Of a stretch of 64,000 nucleotides of DNA, positions 31,560 to 43,169 are shown one piece after another. Location of the stretch: positions 2,093,930 to 2,157,929 of the forward strand of contig OZ026567.1 of the NCBI GenBank assembly GCA_964020155.1, written 5' to 3'. This DNA comes from Chondrilla cf. caribensis. Its lineage: Eukaryota; Porifera; Demospongiae; Chondrillida; Chondrillidae. Positions within the stretch are counted from its first letter, which is position 1, and each line of letters begins with the position of its first letter. A program made the translations under genes and the position numbers. The notes under the pieces are model-generated. The model was given only the letters and a program-made list of their open reading frames with translations. It made no database searches and was not told the DNA's origin.

Positions 31560-33440
31560 ACATGTCAACTTCTATTCCTGAAACAGGTGAACCTGGGGGA
31601 TGTAGCCCACAACCCTTGGACATCAATAATTATTTAAGATTGTCAATGACTGAGATCCTATTATATTATGATATAAGGGATTCCTGAATAAAAACCTGCT
31701 GACGACAGTACTACTACATTGAGGTACAACATGAGGAGGTGACTGAACATGAGTATAGTGCCAGGCAATGTGGCATGTGCAATGCTGAAAGTATTCCAGG
31801 TACAGCCATTTTGAATCCCTTGTCAGTAGCTATGTTCAAATCTCACACTACTTATTATACAATACTGTATAAATTTCCCTCTATAGAAGTGGCCAGACCT
31901 CGCTAATGTTTTGTTGGATTTCCAAGAATTCGAGTCATGTGATTAAGACTCCTTAATTATTCCCAATCGTGTACACCTTATGCAAATGAAATTCTTGTGG
32001 TATGGTTCAGTCTTTCCAAGAACTGTGAGTTGATTGATTGCAGGACAGGTCCTGAACAGTGATTATTGGTTATATATCTTAATATGATCATGCTTTTGTG
32101 AGGGTTATTACTAGTGGCTTAGGTGTGCGCAGTTTGGCTGTCTATAGACCTAGTGTTCAGCAAGGAGCATGATTACAATTAGAACCATGCAGCTAGTCAT
32201 TGTGTACAGTTCATAGTCTACTACTATACCATCTACATTTTTATGCATATACATGCATGTCATGTGCCATGTCATATATCTCATGCAAATAGAATGCAGC
32301 CTTAACTTGGATTGGATTAACACCTTGGGTCCCCAATATCAAACTTACTGATTGCACTCAATTAAGTGTAACAGATATAGGTTAATTACTGTTCATCACT
32401 ATTATTGCAAGTATAAGAAGTGGTTGAAGTTTAGATTTTTCAGATTCCCAAAAAGTTACGTGATTAAGATTGACTGTGACAGCTGACTCCTGAACTATCC
32501 CTGGTTGTGTACACAGTCACTTCATAATATTATGCAAATGAAATTTTTGTGGTTTGGTTAGGTATTCCAAGAACTGACGGTCATTTAATAAGAAATCCTT
32601 CAGCACTGGTCATCAAGGACTGAGACATATGTGTACATTGGTACTGACTGCCTATGTGCTCATTTGTGTGCATAATTTTGGTTGCAATTCATCTACATAA
32701 GCACGTTGTATTCAAAGTGTTTGGTGGGTAGCATGTGCTGATGTACACAGATTGATTGATTGATATATTGTGTGGGGTCTGGTGTGTTTGCTTGCACATG
32801 TACATGTACATGTATTAAATATGCAGACCAGAGATAAAGTAACAGTGCCACTTCAAAGTAACCATGCATAACTGTATTTAGTACACATGTATAATATTAT
32901 GATGATGAACTTCACACAATGCAATACATCATCAGTAGACTGTGTTAAAATATGCATGAAAAACAGTTCAGGTTTCAATAAATAACGGAAACGGTTACCG
33001 ATGACGACAACAAAATGGCGGTGGCATGCGGCTTCGATCGACATTCCGTCTAATTAGTACCAAAAAAACATCAAAGGACAGGAATGTATCACATCGAGAA
33101 AATGAGCGCAACAACTTCATATGTATTTTGTCTTGTCATCAATAGTTAAGCTATAGGTGACATTTTCTGAGCATATATGGTGATACGCCTTATTCAATTC
33201 ATCAAATACCTCAATAATGCATGTGTCATAATATAATATATTTCCAATAGTCTTACTGTAACTGTTACAGTATTATATAGTTGGAAATCAGTATACAATT
33301 ATATACTAAATTAGTCGTGAAAGAAAAGCTAGTCGACGTCAATACTAGTAGACAAAATATCAGAATATACCTTACTGGCTTAAGTCTTATTATTCACAGA
33401 TAATACATCAATACAGCGTTTGGCTATTATAGTAACGCCG
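31560..33440. repeat. C-type duplicated segment, copy 1
   Basis: Colinear with 43170-44990 and, in part, 58950-60900. It ends at the 3' side of the C gene. No coding exon is supported within it. Landmarks: the TCTTGTGGTATGGTTCAGTC block near 31990 and the GGTTGTGTACACAGTCA block near 32500. Confidence 0.65.
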
Positions 33441-33452
33441 CCTAGTAGCTTA

Positions 33453-33902
33453 TCACTTGTAGACGTTGACGATCGTGTCCTGATTGATTTTCACGCCAGG
33501 GTCAACCTGAGAATATGCGGGTACATCAGGTGGTGACCTACTAATCCATAACTCACATTCTCCACTGATGTTAACGGTATTAGTGATGTAAAGCACTAAG
33601 TGTTTATAGTTGGCCGGGTACACATTTTCCGTTATTGTCGGTCTGACGATACTGTACATTGTTCCCGTCACTTCGTCTCGAACGCCATGGGCCACTCTAG
33701 GCGAGTTCCCGCGGCCAAGTTTAGTTTGAGTGGTGTCTCCATCTGCTCCCTCAACAATGACATCGTAGAACAGGGTTCCCAGATCGTATTTGTGATTTTT
33801 TCCTGACAGGATCGTGTCCCAGCAGTGATTGAGGCGGCTATTTTTCAGCGTTACCTGAATGTGAACTGATGACTTGTTCTCTATCGTCATTGCGCCGCCC
33901 AT
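33453..33902 (-). CDS. C1, intact MGGA family protein (149 aa), subtype C
   Basis: Single exon of the same unassigned family as B1 and D4. The N-terminus MGGAMTIENKSSVHIQVTL fits the myristoylation consensus. Family landmarks: NHCWDTILSG, HKYDLGTLFYDVIVEGADGD, RVAHGVRDEVTGTMYSIVRP, HLVLYITNTVNISGECELWI. The tail has PPDVPAY (P-x-AY rather than PPxY) and continues to VNVYK. Trp replaces Arg in the HCRD motif in this subtype. Head-to-head with D3, 684 bp between start codons. A TATATAAAC box lies 106 bp upstream (34008-34016, minus strand). Confidence 0.75.
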   Translation of the reverse strand: MGGAMTIENKSSVHIQVTLKNSRLNHCWDTILSGKNHKYDLGTLFYDVIVEGADGDTTQTKLGRGNSPRVAHGVRDEVTGTMYSIVRPTITENVYPANYKHLVLYITNTVNISGECELWISRSPPDVPAYSQVDPGVKINQDTIVNVYK

Positions 33903-34007
33903 TTTCCTCTCAATATTGCTCCACGTAGATTTCGCTGTCTGAGAAACGTCGACCAGTTATCAAGTTGTCTGCAAACTGTACTTGTAGGTTGAGTCCCGGA
34001 AGTTTAA

Positions 34008-34016
34008 GTTTATATA
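34008..34016 (-). promoter_or_regulatory. TATA box of C1
   Basis: TATATAAAC read on the minus strand, followed by ACTTCCGGGACTC, which C3 and C2 largely share. C3 has the weaker TATAATTTAAA at the same place. Confidence 0.45.
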
Positions 34017-34439
34017 CGCAAGCCTGATTATATTAGATTATTATAGATACATATACTATAATATGTATATTAATTTATATAGAAATATTTTTGATGCATA
34101 GCTGCAGTGCTTCATTAAGTTAGCATTTTGACGGGAAATAGGCGGTTTCTTCACACGTTTTGCCCTGCCATCTGGGGTGCATTCTGTGCCATATTCACTC
34201 AGCAAAATATGGGGTCCCGGAGGACAAATTCAAGATTCAGGATTCAGGATTCAGCTGTCTTATTTATACTGGGGTACCCATGCAGTAAACTAAATAGTAG
34301 AGCTTTTTGAATTTGATCTTGAGCCATCCCATAGTCCATACCTGCAAATCACTTCTTTTCACTAACAGGCTACGAGTACCCCCCAATTCATCGTGACTCC
34401 AGTCCATAACGATATTCATGGGAAATATGACCGCCATGC

Positions 34440-34491
34440 TTCCAAGAACTATACCATTATGTACACTAATGACGTCTATTTACCATAAAAG
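34440..34491 (+). promoter_or_regulatory. D3 promoter block
   Basis: TTCCAAGAA (34440-34448), TGACGTC (34470-34476) and CATAAAAG (34484-34491), spaced exactly as in D2, ahead of a broken gene. Confidence 0.5.
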
Positions 34492-34586
34492 GCTGAAAGA
34501 CCAACGGTTCAGTTGTATTGATTACTAAATCGTCTATAACGCGCGTCATTATCTTCTCCGAACTTCAATTTCAAAACAGTCGAAAG

Positions 34587-35045
34587 ATGGGAGGCTCATT
34601 AACGATTCACAACACCACTAAAATTACGGTAGTCGTGACCCTGGAGAACACAAGAATCAATCACTGTAGAGACACCATCCTGCCTGGAGGGAAACACGAC
34701 TATGAACTGGCACGTTTTGACTACGATATCAATGTCGAGGGAGCAGATGATAACACTCTGCAAAATTCACTTGGTTCGTCACCTAGGAAAGCCTACAACG
34801 TAAGATCCACGGCACGTCTGATCTATCTTACCAAACAGTACACCCTGTTCGACTGCCTGGAATAAGCGCTAAGAAGTCTGATGGAAAAACCAATTAAGGA
34901 ATTTTTCATCACTGGAAGAGAGATAAGCAGGGGCGAGTTGAAATTGGAACTTAGCACCGCACCGCCACCACCTGAACCGGAAATTAAAGGTGTTGGACAA
35001 CCTATATCCAACTATAATACTCAAGTAGTCACAATCAACACCTAG
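34587..35045 (+). pseudogene. D3, frameshifted MGGS family copy
   Basis: Starts MGGSLTIHNTTKITVVVTL and stays in frame to SSPRKAYNV. There a base is lost (GTAAGATCC for GTGAAGATCC) and three are gained a little later, so translation ends at about codon 92. The downstream half is still recognisable in another frame (EGIFHHWKR region and PPPPEPEIKGVGQPISNYN). It is closest to D6, sharing ATGGGAGGC at the start. Confidence 0.8.
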
Positions 35046-35460
35046 GTAGCCGGCGAGTGACCACACGGTTCATGATCAGCAACAGTACTAGTACGTGCGT
35101 AGCCAGTGTGTTTGGTTATATAGCCTATCTGATTCAAATGTGTAAAGCATAATAATATATCTTTTGTTATATTGTGTGTGAAATAATTTCACTATAGTAT
35201 TTAAAATGTGAAGTATATACGTAGTATTAAATTCAAAAACATGATTTTACATAATATAATAATATTATGAATTATTATTATAATAAATATAATAGCCTTT
35301 ACTCATCAAAAAGTGTTTGGTTTACACACACAGTACATACACACATTCACGTGCATACATAGTAAGCCAAAAATGTACGTACACACATTATACATGTGTA
35401 CACATACACACATGCATGCATACACTGTACTTACACTATACTGCACACGCAGTCTTCCAC

Positions 35461-35480
35461 CATAGATAATAGAACTATGG
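35461..35480. repeat. Micro-hairpin insertion, 20 nt
   Basis: CATAGATAATAGAACTATGG, flanked by TTCCAC on the left and TTCAAC on the right. The D1 segment (about 24908) lacks it. Confidence 0.75.
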
Positions 35481-35743
35481 TTCAACAACAACTTAAAATG
35501 CCCTCGCAATCGAGAGGAGTGATCGCGCATGCTAATCCATACTGATGATTCTTTTAAATAAGTAGACATGTCTGGAAAAATGATAATCATTATAGTCTTG
35601 AGCCAGATCAAACTTGGCTTCTTGATGAATTGATGAGCATTCACTTCTACTATCTACTTCTTAGAATCAAACAAATATAAATTAAGCATTGCTTGCCCAA
35701 ATATAACTGAATAGGTTCAAATATGCAGGAAAAACAGTGCGCG

Positions 35744-35754
35744 CACACACACAC

Positions 35755-35813
<59 letters not shown>
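35744..35813. repeat. (CA)n microsatellite
   Basis: About 34 units with a CG interruption near the start. Confidence 0.9.
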
Positions 35814-35815
<2 letters not shown>

Positions 35816-36114
35816 CATACACAAAGAACCATGGAAAGGGATCGACCATAAACAATACAATGCCACTTTATTGCGTAATGTAATATTATTACCCACCAAC
35901 CATGCACATGTGCATCCAACATATAGTGAATGCAGATGTGCACTCACACATAGAAAACAAACGTGACTAGTACAGAATAAAAATACTAGGTTTTTAGCCA
36001 GAGAAGAAATAAAGGGGAGATTCATTGCCATGTCTATGTGTGTGGTCTGGTGCTACTTTTCAAATGTCTCCGCGTTCCACAAACCTGTGATCCATAGCTA
36101 TGCTATGCATATAA

Positions 36115-36122
36115 TTATATTA

Positions 36123-36174
<52 letters not shown>
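36115..36174. repeat. (ATT)n tract, probable LINE 3' tail
   Basis: About 18 TTA units. Read on the minus strand it is (TAA)n at the 3' end of the LINE that follows, the tail type seen in the I and related LINE clades. Confidence 0.6.
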
Positions 36175-38745
36175 TATATATAGTCATATAGGCCACAATG
36201 GCCCTAAGACCAAACAGTATAAAGGTGACAAAAACAGGTTATTTTATATGCTGTCCAATTATTATTTAACTGTTATCCGGATTTGCAGATGTTTTTATCA
36301 CATTATCAGATAGAAACAATAAACATTGCTTGTTTTTGTCAGTTCTTGAGTGATGAATCTCATTACTGGCTTTAAACTGGCTCAAACTGAAGAAGCCAAT
36401 AACATGTTGACCCATAATTAGGTTAAATTCCAGCTGATATCTAATTATGGACGTGTCAACAATTGACCACTTTATTGTCAACTCAGACTCACGTCTGCAC
36501 AATGTCCTGAGATGTTACCAATAAAGCTCAATTGTTTGTTTTGTGGGTCTGTGAGGGTCACTAATTAGATCACTCTACCTGAGTAGGGTCAACTAATTTG
36601 GTGACCCTACCCGGATTCATGCTTATTTACTGTAAATGTGTGAAGCAGCAGGTAGAAATGCATAACAAAACACACAAAATCCTATACTGTTAAATAATAA
36701 TTGGAAGGTATATAAAATAGCCTGTTCAAAGTAGACATGTGAATTAAAACAGAACATAAGTGAACAGTGAATTATTGCATGAAAATTATAAGTGCATGCT
36801 ATGTGAGACCATCGATTTAAGAGGTAGAAACTAACAACATAGACACAAATACCAGTGGTTTACTCTAAATTGAGATGAAGTGACTAATAATTGACTCAAT
36901 AATTAGTGGTATAAAGAGCATGGAATCGTTTGTTCGTACACACTGATATAAATTTTGCAAGCTTATTTATAACTTGAGTGTTGTCTGAAGACATTAAGTA
37001 TTTAAATTAATCCATGATGTTCAAATGTTTGAAATGCGGATGATGTAACTCAATTGAATTTAGGAAATTGGCACGTTCCTGATCATAGCCTTGACAATGA
37101 AGTAGTAGGTGCATGGATTTCGTCTTCAACTGTATTGCATGCACACACGCGGCATAGTCTTTCATTTGCAGGGATTAACGGAGAACTATGTCGGCCCACT
37201 TTTATCTCAAGATTATGGCAACTTGTTCTGAATCTTGTCAAAGAATTGCGAAGCTTGACTGACTTAATAACAGATAGGTATTTCTCTCTCTTAAAGATAT
37301 GTTTGAATAGATTGTATGTGCATAGTTTATGACTGGAATTAAGTTCTGCTTGCCACTCCTGGAGGAATAAATCGTAGACACGTTGTTTGACTACCTCTGG
37401 AAAACCACCGTATGGTGAACTTTGGAGGCCAAAACATTCCAGTAGCCTACAGGTCCACATATTAGCCCAGCTGTTCAGTTGTTTGGAAGACAAATCGATT
37501 TGAAGGGACAGTGCATCAGAAACAAGAGGAGGACAGTCAACTAGGTGAATTCGAGTTTAATATTTGGCAATGTTAGCTATATAGGATTGAACATTTCAAA
37601 GAGGGCAGTCCAATTTCCCCATATACTGCTGAATTAGGTGCAGATGGAGGGAGCTTCAGACAAAATTTGTAAACCCTCAAACAGACTCTGTCTAGAGCAT
37701 TAATATTGTGTAGGCCCCAAAGTTCACAATGATAAAGTAATTTGGGTACAACAAGTGATTGGAATAGACTTATCTGAATCTCAGTATCTGTAATTTGATT
37801 TTCTATATTTTTTTTGATGAGTCCGTTAGTCAATTGGGTGGCTGCAGTGAAAAGTTTTGAGATTGCAAAGTTAAATTTGCCGTTGCGGTGAAACCACGTA
37901 CCAAGGTATTTGAATGTATCTACCTGATCAATCTGTTTGTCACCAAAAGTCCACTTATGAAGATGACGACAAGGTTTTACACTGAAGATAATTATTTTAG
38001 TTTTAATAGTATTGACATTTAGGCTACTCTGAGTACGTAATGATTTAAGCAGTTAAGTTGAGCTTGAAGTGTGCAGGGTTATTGGCCAAAAGAACAATAT
38101 CATCAGTGAACATTAAACAGGCTGTGCTTCGTTCCTGGATCACAAATGCTGGCATGTTGTTTGGAAGAGGTTAATGTACAGACTAAACAGCAGTGGACTG
38201 AGGTTACAGCCTTGCCTTACTCCGCAGCCTATTGAAAATGATTCAGATAAACCTTGTGAAGTCAATACTTTAGCTTTGCATTTGGCATACATTGAGCGTA
38301 AAATTCTTATTATCTTATGATTCACCCCTATCTCTAGCAGTCTCTGCCACAGCTTGTGATGCAGAATGGTATCCAATGCCTTTTTAAAGTCAACAAACAT
38401 GCAAACAATTTTTTCAGCAATTGCTTCTGGATGGCAGACTGGAGAACAAAGGCAGCGTCTGTAGTTCTAAAACCTGGACGAAATCCGAATTGGGAGGGGG
38501 TTATATATTTTGTGCTCGTTGGCCCACTCTTCCAACTTATTGCATAACAAAGAGTTGAAGATTTTACCTAGTACATTCAAAAGGGAGATGCCTCTGTAGT
38601 TGCTTGGATCGGATGTGGAGCCAGATTTGAAGATAGGTTTAACAATCGATTCAGACCATGAACTAGGATAATATTCAGCTTTTATAATGATATTGAACAG
38701 ATCGTTAGAAATTGAAGCCAATTGTGAGGTAGGGCCGATTGTACG
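36121..38745 (-). mobile_element. Decayed LINE (non-LTR retrotransposon)
   Basis: Minus-strand pieces, with frame changes between them, follow the order of a LINE ORF2. First YYPSSWSESIVKPIFKSG and SNYRGISLLNVLGKIF (38467-38796), then DFKKALDTILHHKLW and GVRQGCNLSPLLFSLYIN (38140-38400), the catalytic FTDD at about 38110, LLYHCELWG (37573-37833), and finally the Cys-rich RLCRVCACNTVEDEIH (37083-37493). The element interrupts the junction between the D-downstream segment and the B2 3' flank, which is intact at 63.53 kb. It is 5' truncated: no endonuclease is visible. Confidence 0.8.
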
Positions 38746-38922
38746 CATGATGTACACAATGTCATGCAGCCGTGGTCCTATGGGCCAGTCATACACTCAA
38801 CACCACAGGCGTGGCAACATGCCCAAAATGGTAATAGTAATAATAAAGTCCTTCAATTCACCATGACGGCCAACGTACAATACAAATTAACATTATACAA
38901 GAATGGGTGGCTATAAGTGTGA
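38746..38922. other. 3' flank of B2
   Basis: Matches the flanks at 57905-58086, 63542-63738 and 63741-63929. Shared landmarks are GATGTACACAATGTCATGCA and CCACAGGCGTGGCAACATGC. No gene. Confidence 0.6.
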
Positions 38923-39353
38923 TTACGTAGCTTGAGGGTAAGGAGGTGGAGGTCCTTGCACGTCTTCTGCCGGTGGGGGAGACATACCTATCCCCAACTG
39001 ACATTCTCCACAGCTGTTAATGCTTTCACTGATGTAAAACACTTTGGTTTTCCCGCCAGATTTCGAGGCGTGGATTTTATCCAGTTTTGCTGGTTTAACG
39101 ACTCTGTAACCTGTTCCCGTACTGTCAGCCGGAACATTATGAGCAACTCTAGCCAAGAACCCTCACTCGAGTGGATGTTGCAGTGTTTGTTGATCAGCCC
39201 CCTCCATGATGATGTCGTAGTCAAGGAGTGCCAGGTCGTAGTCGTGTCTTCCTCCTGGTTGGATTGTGTCTCGACAGTGTCTCATTCCATTGTTCTTCAA
39301 CGTTACCACAATGTGGACTATTGATCTGTTCTCCATTGTCAAAGAACCCCCAT
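38923..39353 (-). pseudogene. B2, inactivated MGGS family copy
   Basis: Two lesions against B1. One base is missing right after the start (ATGGGGGTTC for ATGGGCGGTTC), giving an immediate frameshift. An Arg codon in the HPLERG stretch is now TGA. The downstream half is otherwise unbroken and still encodes KTKVFYISESINSCGECQLG and the PPPPYPQAT tail. The same start deletion is present in B3. Confidence 0.85.
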
Positions 39354-39404
39354 GTCCTCATCAATGGGACCGATTGATTAGTTACCAAGAAAGCCTCAAA
39401 CATT

Positions 39405-39750
39405 CACTGTAAAAACACTGGTGGAAATATTCCACTATTATTGGTGAATTTGATGAATGTGTCATCGCCTGCATGCTCAAATATTGTCATGGTTGTTATT
39501 GGTGACAAGAAAAAATGAATGCAACAAAGTAAGGTGTGGCAAGAATGTACACATGCGTACTTTGTGGGGGGAGGGGGAAGTGGTGGTGTGTGGCTGGTCT
39601 ACAAATGTGCATGAAAGTATACAAACAAACATACATGTGAAGTATTTGCACTGACTACCACAACAATTCTTGAGCATAATATGGTAATACATCCAATTCA
39701 TCTAATCCACCGTTTTAATGGTGAAATATTTCCACCATTTTTTTACAGTG
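39405..39750. mobile_element. MITE in the B2 upstream region
   Basis: Left CACTGTAAAAACACTGGTGG and right, inverted, CACTGTAAAAAAATGGTGG; the following GAAATATT is mirrored too. B1 and B3 lack it and read straight through (GAAACGTTG then TAATCC). 346 bp, no transposase. Confidence 0.7.
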
Positions 39751-39955
39751 TTGTAATCCAATTTTAAATAAGTGCAATAAGAAAATAAGTTCTGGGATCG
39801 AGTTTGGTCATGGTCGCGGATGATACTGGTATTTTTTATCTGATGCCAAAATTTCAATTTTGATGGAATACGATTATTATAATATTATTGATAGTATATC
39901 AGTCCACAGTCCAACACTGATAATGATAATCATGGGAAATATGACTGATACGTTC

Positions 39956-40282
39956 TTCCAAGAACTATACCATTATGTACATGGGGTGCTGTTTGTAAGA
40001 AAATGAGGCAAATTTTGAACCGACAAATATCTACTATTTATTAAATAGTGGCTGACATTTATAAATATTGGCTGACATTTAATAAATAGTAAGTGAAATT
40101 TATATTATAGTACTCAATATTTATTAAATAGTGACTGACATTTAAAAATAGTACTCAACATTTAGGGAATGTCAATGTCAGCCCAACATCATGTGATTTG
40201 TCCGTCCAAATTTGCCTCATTGTTTAACCGTTGAAACGGCACCCCATATATGTACACTAATGACGTCTATTTACCATAAAAG
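39956..40282 (+). promoter_or_regulatory. D4 promoter block, split by a MITE
   Basis: TTCCAAGAA (39956-39964) is separated from TGACGTC (40261-40267) and CATAAAAG (40275-40282) by about 270 inserted bases, against 21 in D2. The proximal part is intact 90 bp before the ATG. If the distal motif matters, D4 should respond differently from its sisters. Confidence 0.5.
39983..40246. mobile_element. MITE inserted in the D4 promoter
   Basis: Left GGGGTGCTGTTTGTAAG and right, inverted, GGGGTGCCGTTTCAACGG; a further inverted match AATGAGGCAAATTT follows inside. The interior repeats ATTTATTAAATAGTG several times. A TGTACAT/ATGTAC stretch is present on both sides. Confidence 0.7.
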
Positions 40283-40372
40283 GCTGCAGACCAATGGTCC
40301 ATTTATAATATTTTATCGTCTGTAACGTACGGCGTCATTATTTGCTCCGGACTATTCCAAAGCAATCGGAAG

Positions 40373-40861
40373 ATGGGCGGCTCTTTAAGGATTTACAATA
40401 AGACTAAAATTACGATAGTCGTGACCCTGAAGAACGCAGGAATCAATCACTGTAGAGACAACATCCTGCCCGGAGGGAAACACGACTATGAACTGGCCCG
40501 TTTCGACTACGATATCAATGTCGAGGGAGCAGATGATAACACTCTGCAAAATTCACTTGGTTCGTCACCTAGGAAAGCCTACAACGTGAAGATCCACGGC
40601 ACTGATCTATCTTACCATACTGTACACCCTGTTCGACTGCCTGGAATAAGCGCTAAGAAGTCCGGTGGGAGCACCAAAGAGTTTTACATCACTGGAAGAG
40701 AGATATGTAGGGACGAGTTGGAATTGGGCCTTAGCACCGCACCACCACCACCTGAACCGGAAACTAAAAGTGGTGGGCCCGGGGCTGAACAACCTCCAGC
40801 CATTTATAATATAGTCACAGTCAACAACTCGCCCAGCCCGCCCAGTTACCAGAAACAGTAA
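40373..40861 (+). CDS. D4, intact MGGS family protein (162 aa), subtype D
   Basis: The longest intact member, single exon. The N-terminus MGGSLRIYNKTKITIVVTL fits the myristoylation consensus. Then AGINHCRDNILPGGKHDYEL, YDINVEGADDNTLQNSLGSS, YHTVHPVRLPGISAKKSGG, KEFYITGREI and DELELGLSTAPPPPEPE. The last 30 residues are proline-rich and end NSPSPPSYQKQ, with a PPSY motif like the PPPY of B1. A cytosolic, membrane-tethered adaptor is one reading; this is inference. Subtype D keeps the single Cys of the HCRD motif but lacks the CGEC pair of B. A MITE separates the distal promoter motif. Confidence 0.75.
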   Translation: MGGSLRIYNKTKITIVVTLKNAGINHCRDNILPGGKHDYELARFDYDINVEGADDNTLQNSLGSSPRKAYNVKIHGTDLSYHTVHPVRLPGISAKKSGGSTKEFYITGREICRDELELGLSTAPPPPEPETKSGGPGAEQPPAIYNIVTVNNSPSPPSYQKQ

Positions 40862-41029
40862 CAGTACTTGTACATCCGGTGTGTTTGGTTAGAATGTGTA
40901 AAATAGTTGCATATTACATATTATGACATTGTGTGTGTAATAATTTCACTGGAGTATTGAATTAATAGTATTCAATTCAAGAATGTATGAGTTTCCATAT
41001 TATACATGCATATAATTGAAGAGATATTC

Positions 41030-42160
41030 ACAACTGAAGTCAAAAAGCAATGAAAAGATTAAAAAAATAAGGAAGCCCCAGGACCTGATGGTATTACTAA
41101 TGAATTGTTGAAATCTCTACCGATTAAATGTTTAGATTCCCTTACCTCCATCTTTAACAGAGTATTACAAGGGGATGTATACCCTTTCAAAATGGTCTGA
41201 ATCAATTATAAAACTGATAAAAGTCTGGAGATCATAACCAATCAAGCAATTATCGCGGTATATCTTTAATTAGCTGTGTAGGTAAGCTGTTCATTGCTCT
41301 TCTAGCCGACCGGATATCCACCTGGGTGGAAAAATTCCTCAATAATCTGCAAAGAACAGTTTGGTTTTAGAAGGAGAAGACGAACCACTGATGCAGTTTT
41401 CATACTTCAAAGCTTGATACAGTAAAGTACCATGAAAGAATAATTAAATAACCTATCCCATTATTACTGCTTGATGCATATAATCAATCTATTACTCTTG
41501 CAAGGGAAGGGTTAGAATCATGGTACTCCCTCATGAACAAAACCTTACAGTCCTTGGGATTCAATATCAATGATTCCAGCGCTACTCATGCATATAATAT
41601 ATGTGTGATATAATAACAAGAATTCAGGACCAACACTTGCAAAAGCTTGATCTATACAACTACATAACCCAACTGGATCCTCAGTATGGGGTGGTAACAA
41701 GTTGCGATACTACTGCAGATTTGAACATAAAATCCACAACCAAGCTAAACACTTAGTTACAGTCCAAAATCCCACAATGAGAAGATATTTAACAAACTTT
41801 TCGAATATCCAGTCACAACCTATCAATAGAGCGTGATAGATATACACAGTTCCCCCAACTCCTCTGTATTAGAGAAAATGTACACTGTGTAATTATAACC
41901 AGATTGAAGATGAGCCCCTTTTCTTGATCACTCGCCCAAGGTACACAGACGTACGGCAGCAAATGCTCACCCAAGCAAGAATGTTAAATTCATGTTTCGA
42001 CTACCTTTGCACCATGGGCAAATTTGTTTTCATTATGTCTTCTGAAAATTGTGACCTTATCCAAATAACAGCAAAATTCATTTTTAATGCAATAAAACAC
42101 CGATCACAATTTGTAACACAACGTATCTATTATACTTGCTAGCCACGTATTCGATTAATA
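41030..42160 (+). pseudogene. LINE relic (reverse transcriptase ends, middle deleted)
   Basis: Plus-strand pieces read PGPDGITNELLK (about 41080), GKLF and ADRISTWVEKFLNNLQ (about 41280) and FGFRRRRRTTDAVF (about 41360), as at the start of a LINE RT. The segment from about 41860 reads QIEDEPLFLI and YTDVRQQMLTQARM as at a LINE C-terminus. The catalytic palm is absent and frames are broken. It interrupts the D4 downstream segment. Confidence 0.7.
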
Positions 42161-42969
42161 TACTATTAAACTAAATGTTTCCTTCAAAGAAGGAAGATTA
42201 CTACAAAAAAACTTCTGAGGTCTACGGGCCATTTAATTTGGCTTGGAGACCAATGACTATTATTATTAATATTATTATAATTATTATTATTATACTGCAG
42301 AGGCGCCAGAAAGGGGAGGGGGTTCCAGGTGGGCAAGTGACCCCGGCCCCCACAAGTAAGATGGAGGGGGGCACTGACCTCCCAAGCAAAGCACAAGACT
42401 ATAGCTTGGCCTATGACAACTTAAAATAATCAAGCTTATTCAGCTATATTAATTCCTGGACCACATGGTACAGCTTGAGCTAAACATTAGTCTAAGAACA
42501 TTTTTGATATCTACAATCTTCTAAGATAAGCTTCTCCTTAAAATTATACGAAGGTCAATGCGTCCGTAATGTCTTTGCATCCATTTTGCATTAATTATAA
42601 TAAAGGGAAATTTCCGGTTTATTTAAGGAAGTCAATCAGCCCACGAAATTGGTTCGATATATATAAAATAGCATTTTCTGATCAGAAGTGTTTGGTATGT
42701 GCACATAATATAGTACATATACACATATACATGCACACACAGTAAGCCAAGTGCATATTTATGTACACATGTATACCCATGATTATTTTCTATAAGACAT
42801 CTCTGGACTAAATCCGGTGTATCATTGAGCCTGATCAAAATGAGCTTTTTAATAAATTATTGAAAGTTCACTTCTACTGTCTACTTCTTAATGCAAGAAT
42901 CAAACAAATGTAAATTAAGCAGGTAATGCCTAAATATAACTGAATAAGAACAAATGTGCTGGACAAACA

Positions 42970-42972
<3 letters not shown>

Positions 42973-43017
<45 letters not shown>
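42973..43017. repeat. (CA)n microsatellite
   Basis: About 22 units. Confidence 0.9.
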
Positions 43018-43018
<1 letters not shown>

Positions 43019-43169
43019 GGACCATGGACAGGGAGCATAAACAATACAATCATTATGGTACTTTTGAGCACATTGCAATGTTACTACTCACCAACCAGGT
43101 ACATATGTTTGTATGCATCCAACATACAGTGAATGTACACACATATGCATACTCACATATGTAAACTTC

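Larger units (their letters stand above)
35090..36115. repeat. D-downstream duplicated segment (copy after D3)
   Basis: Colinear with 47330-48454 and 62490-63540, from the CAGTGTGTTTGGTTATATAG block to the AGCTATGCTATGCATATAAT end. It contains a micro-hairpin insertion and a CA tract. No gene. Confidence 0.7.

Noticed and set aside
35717..36031. Cys/Val-rich frames over the (CA)n tracts, also at 45497, 47970, 58711 and 62881
   Set aside because: They are translations of dinucleotide repeats, not proteins.
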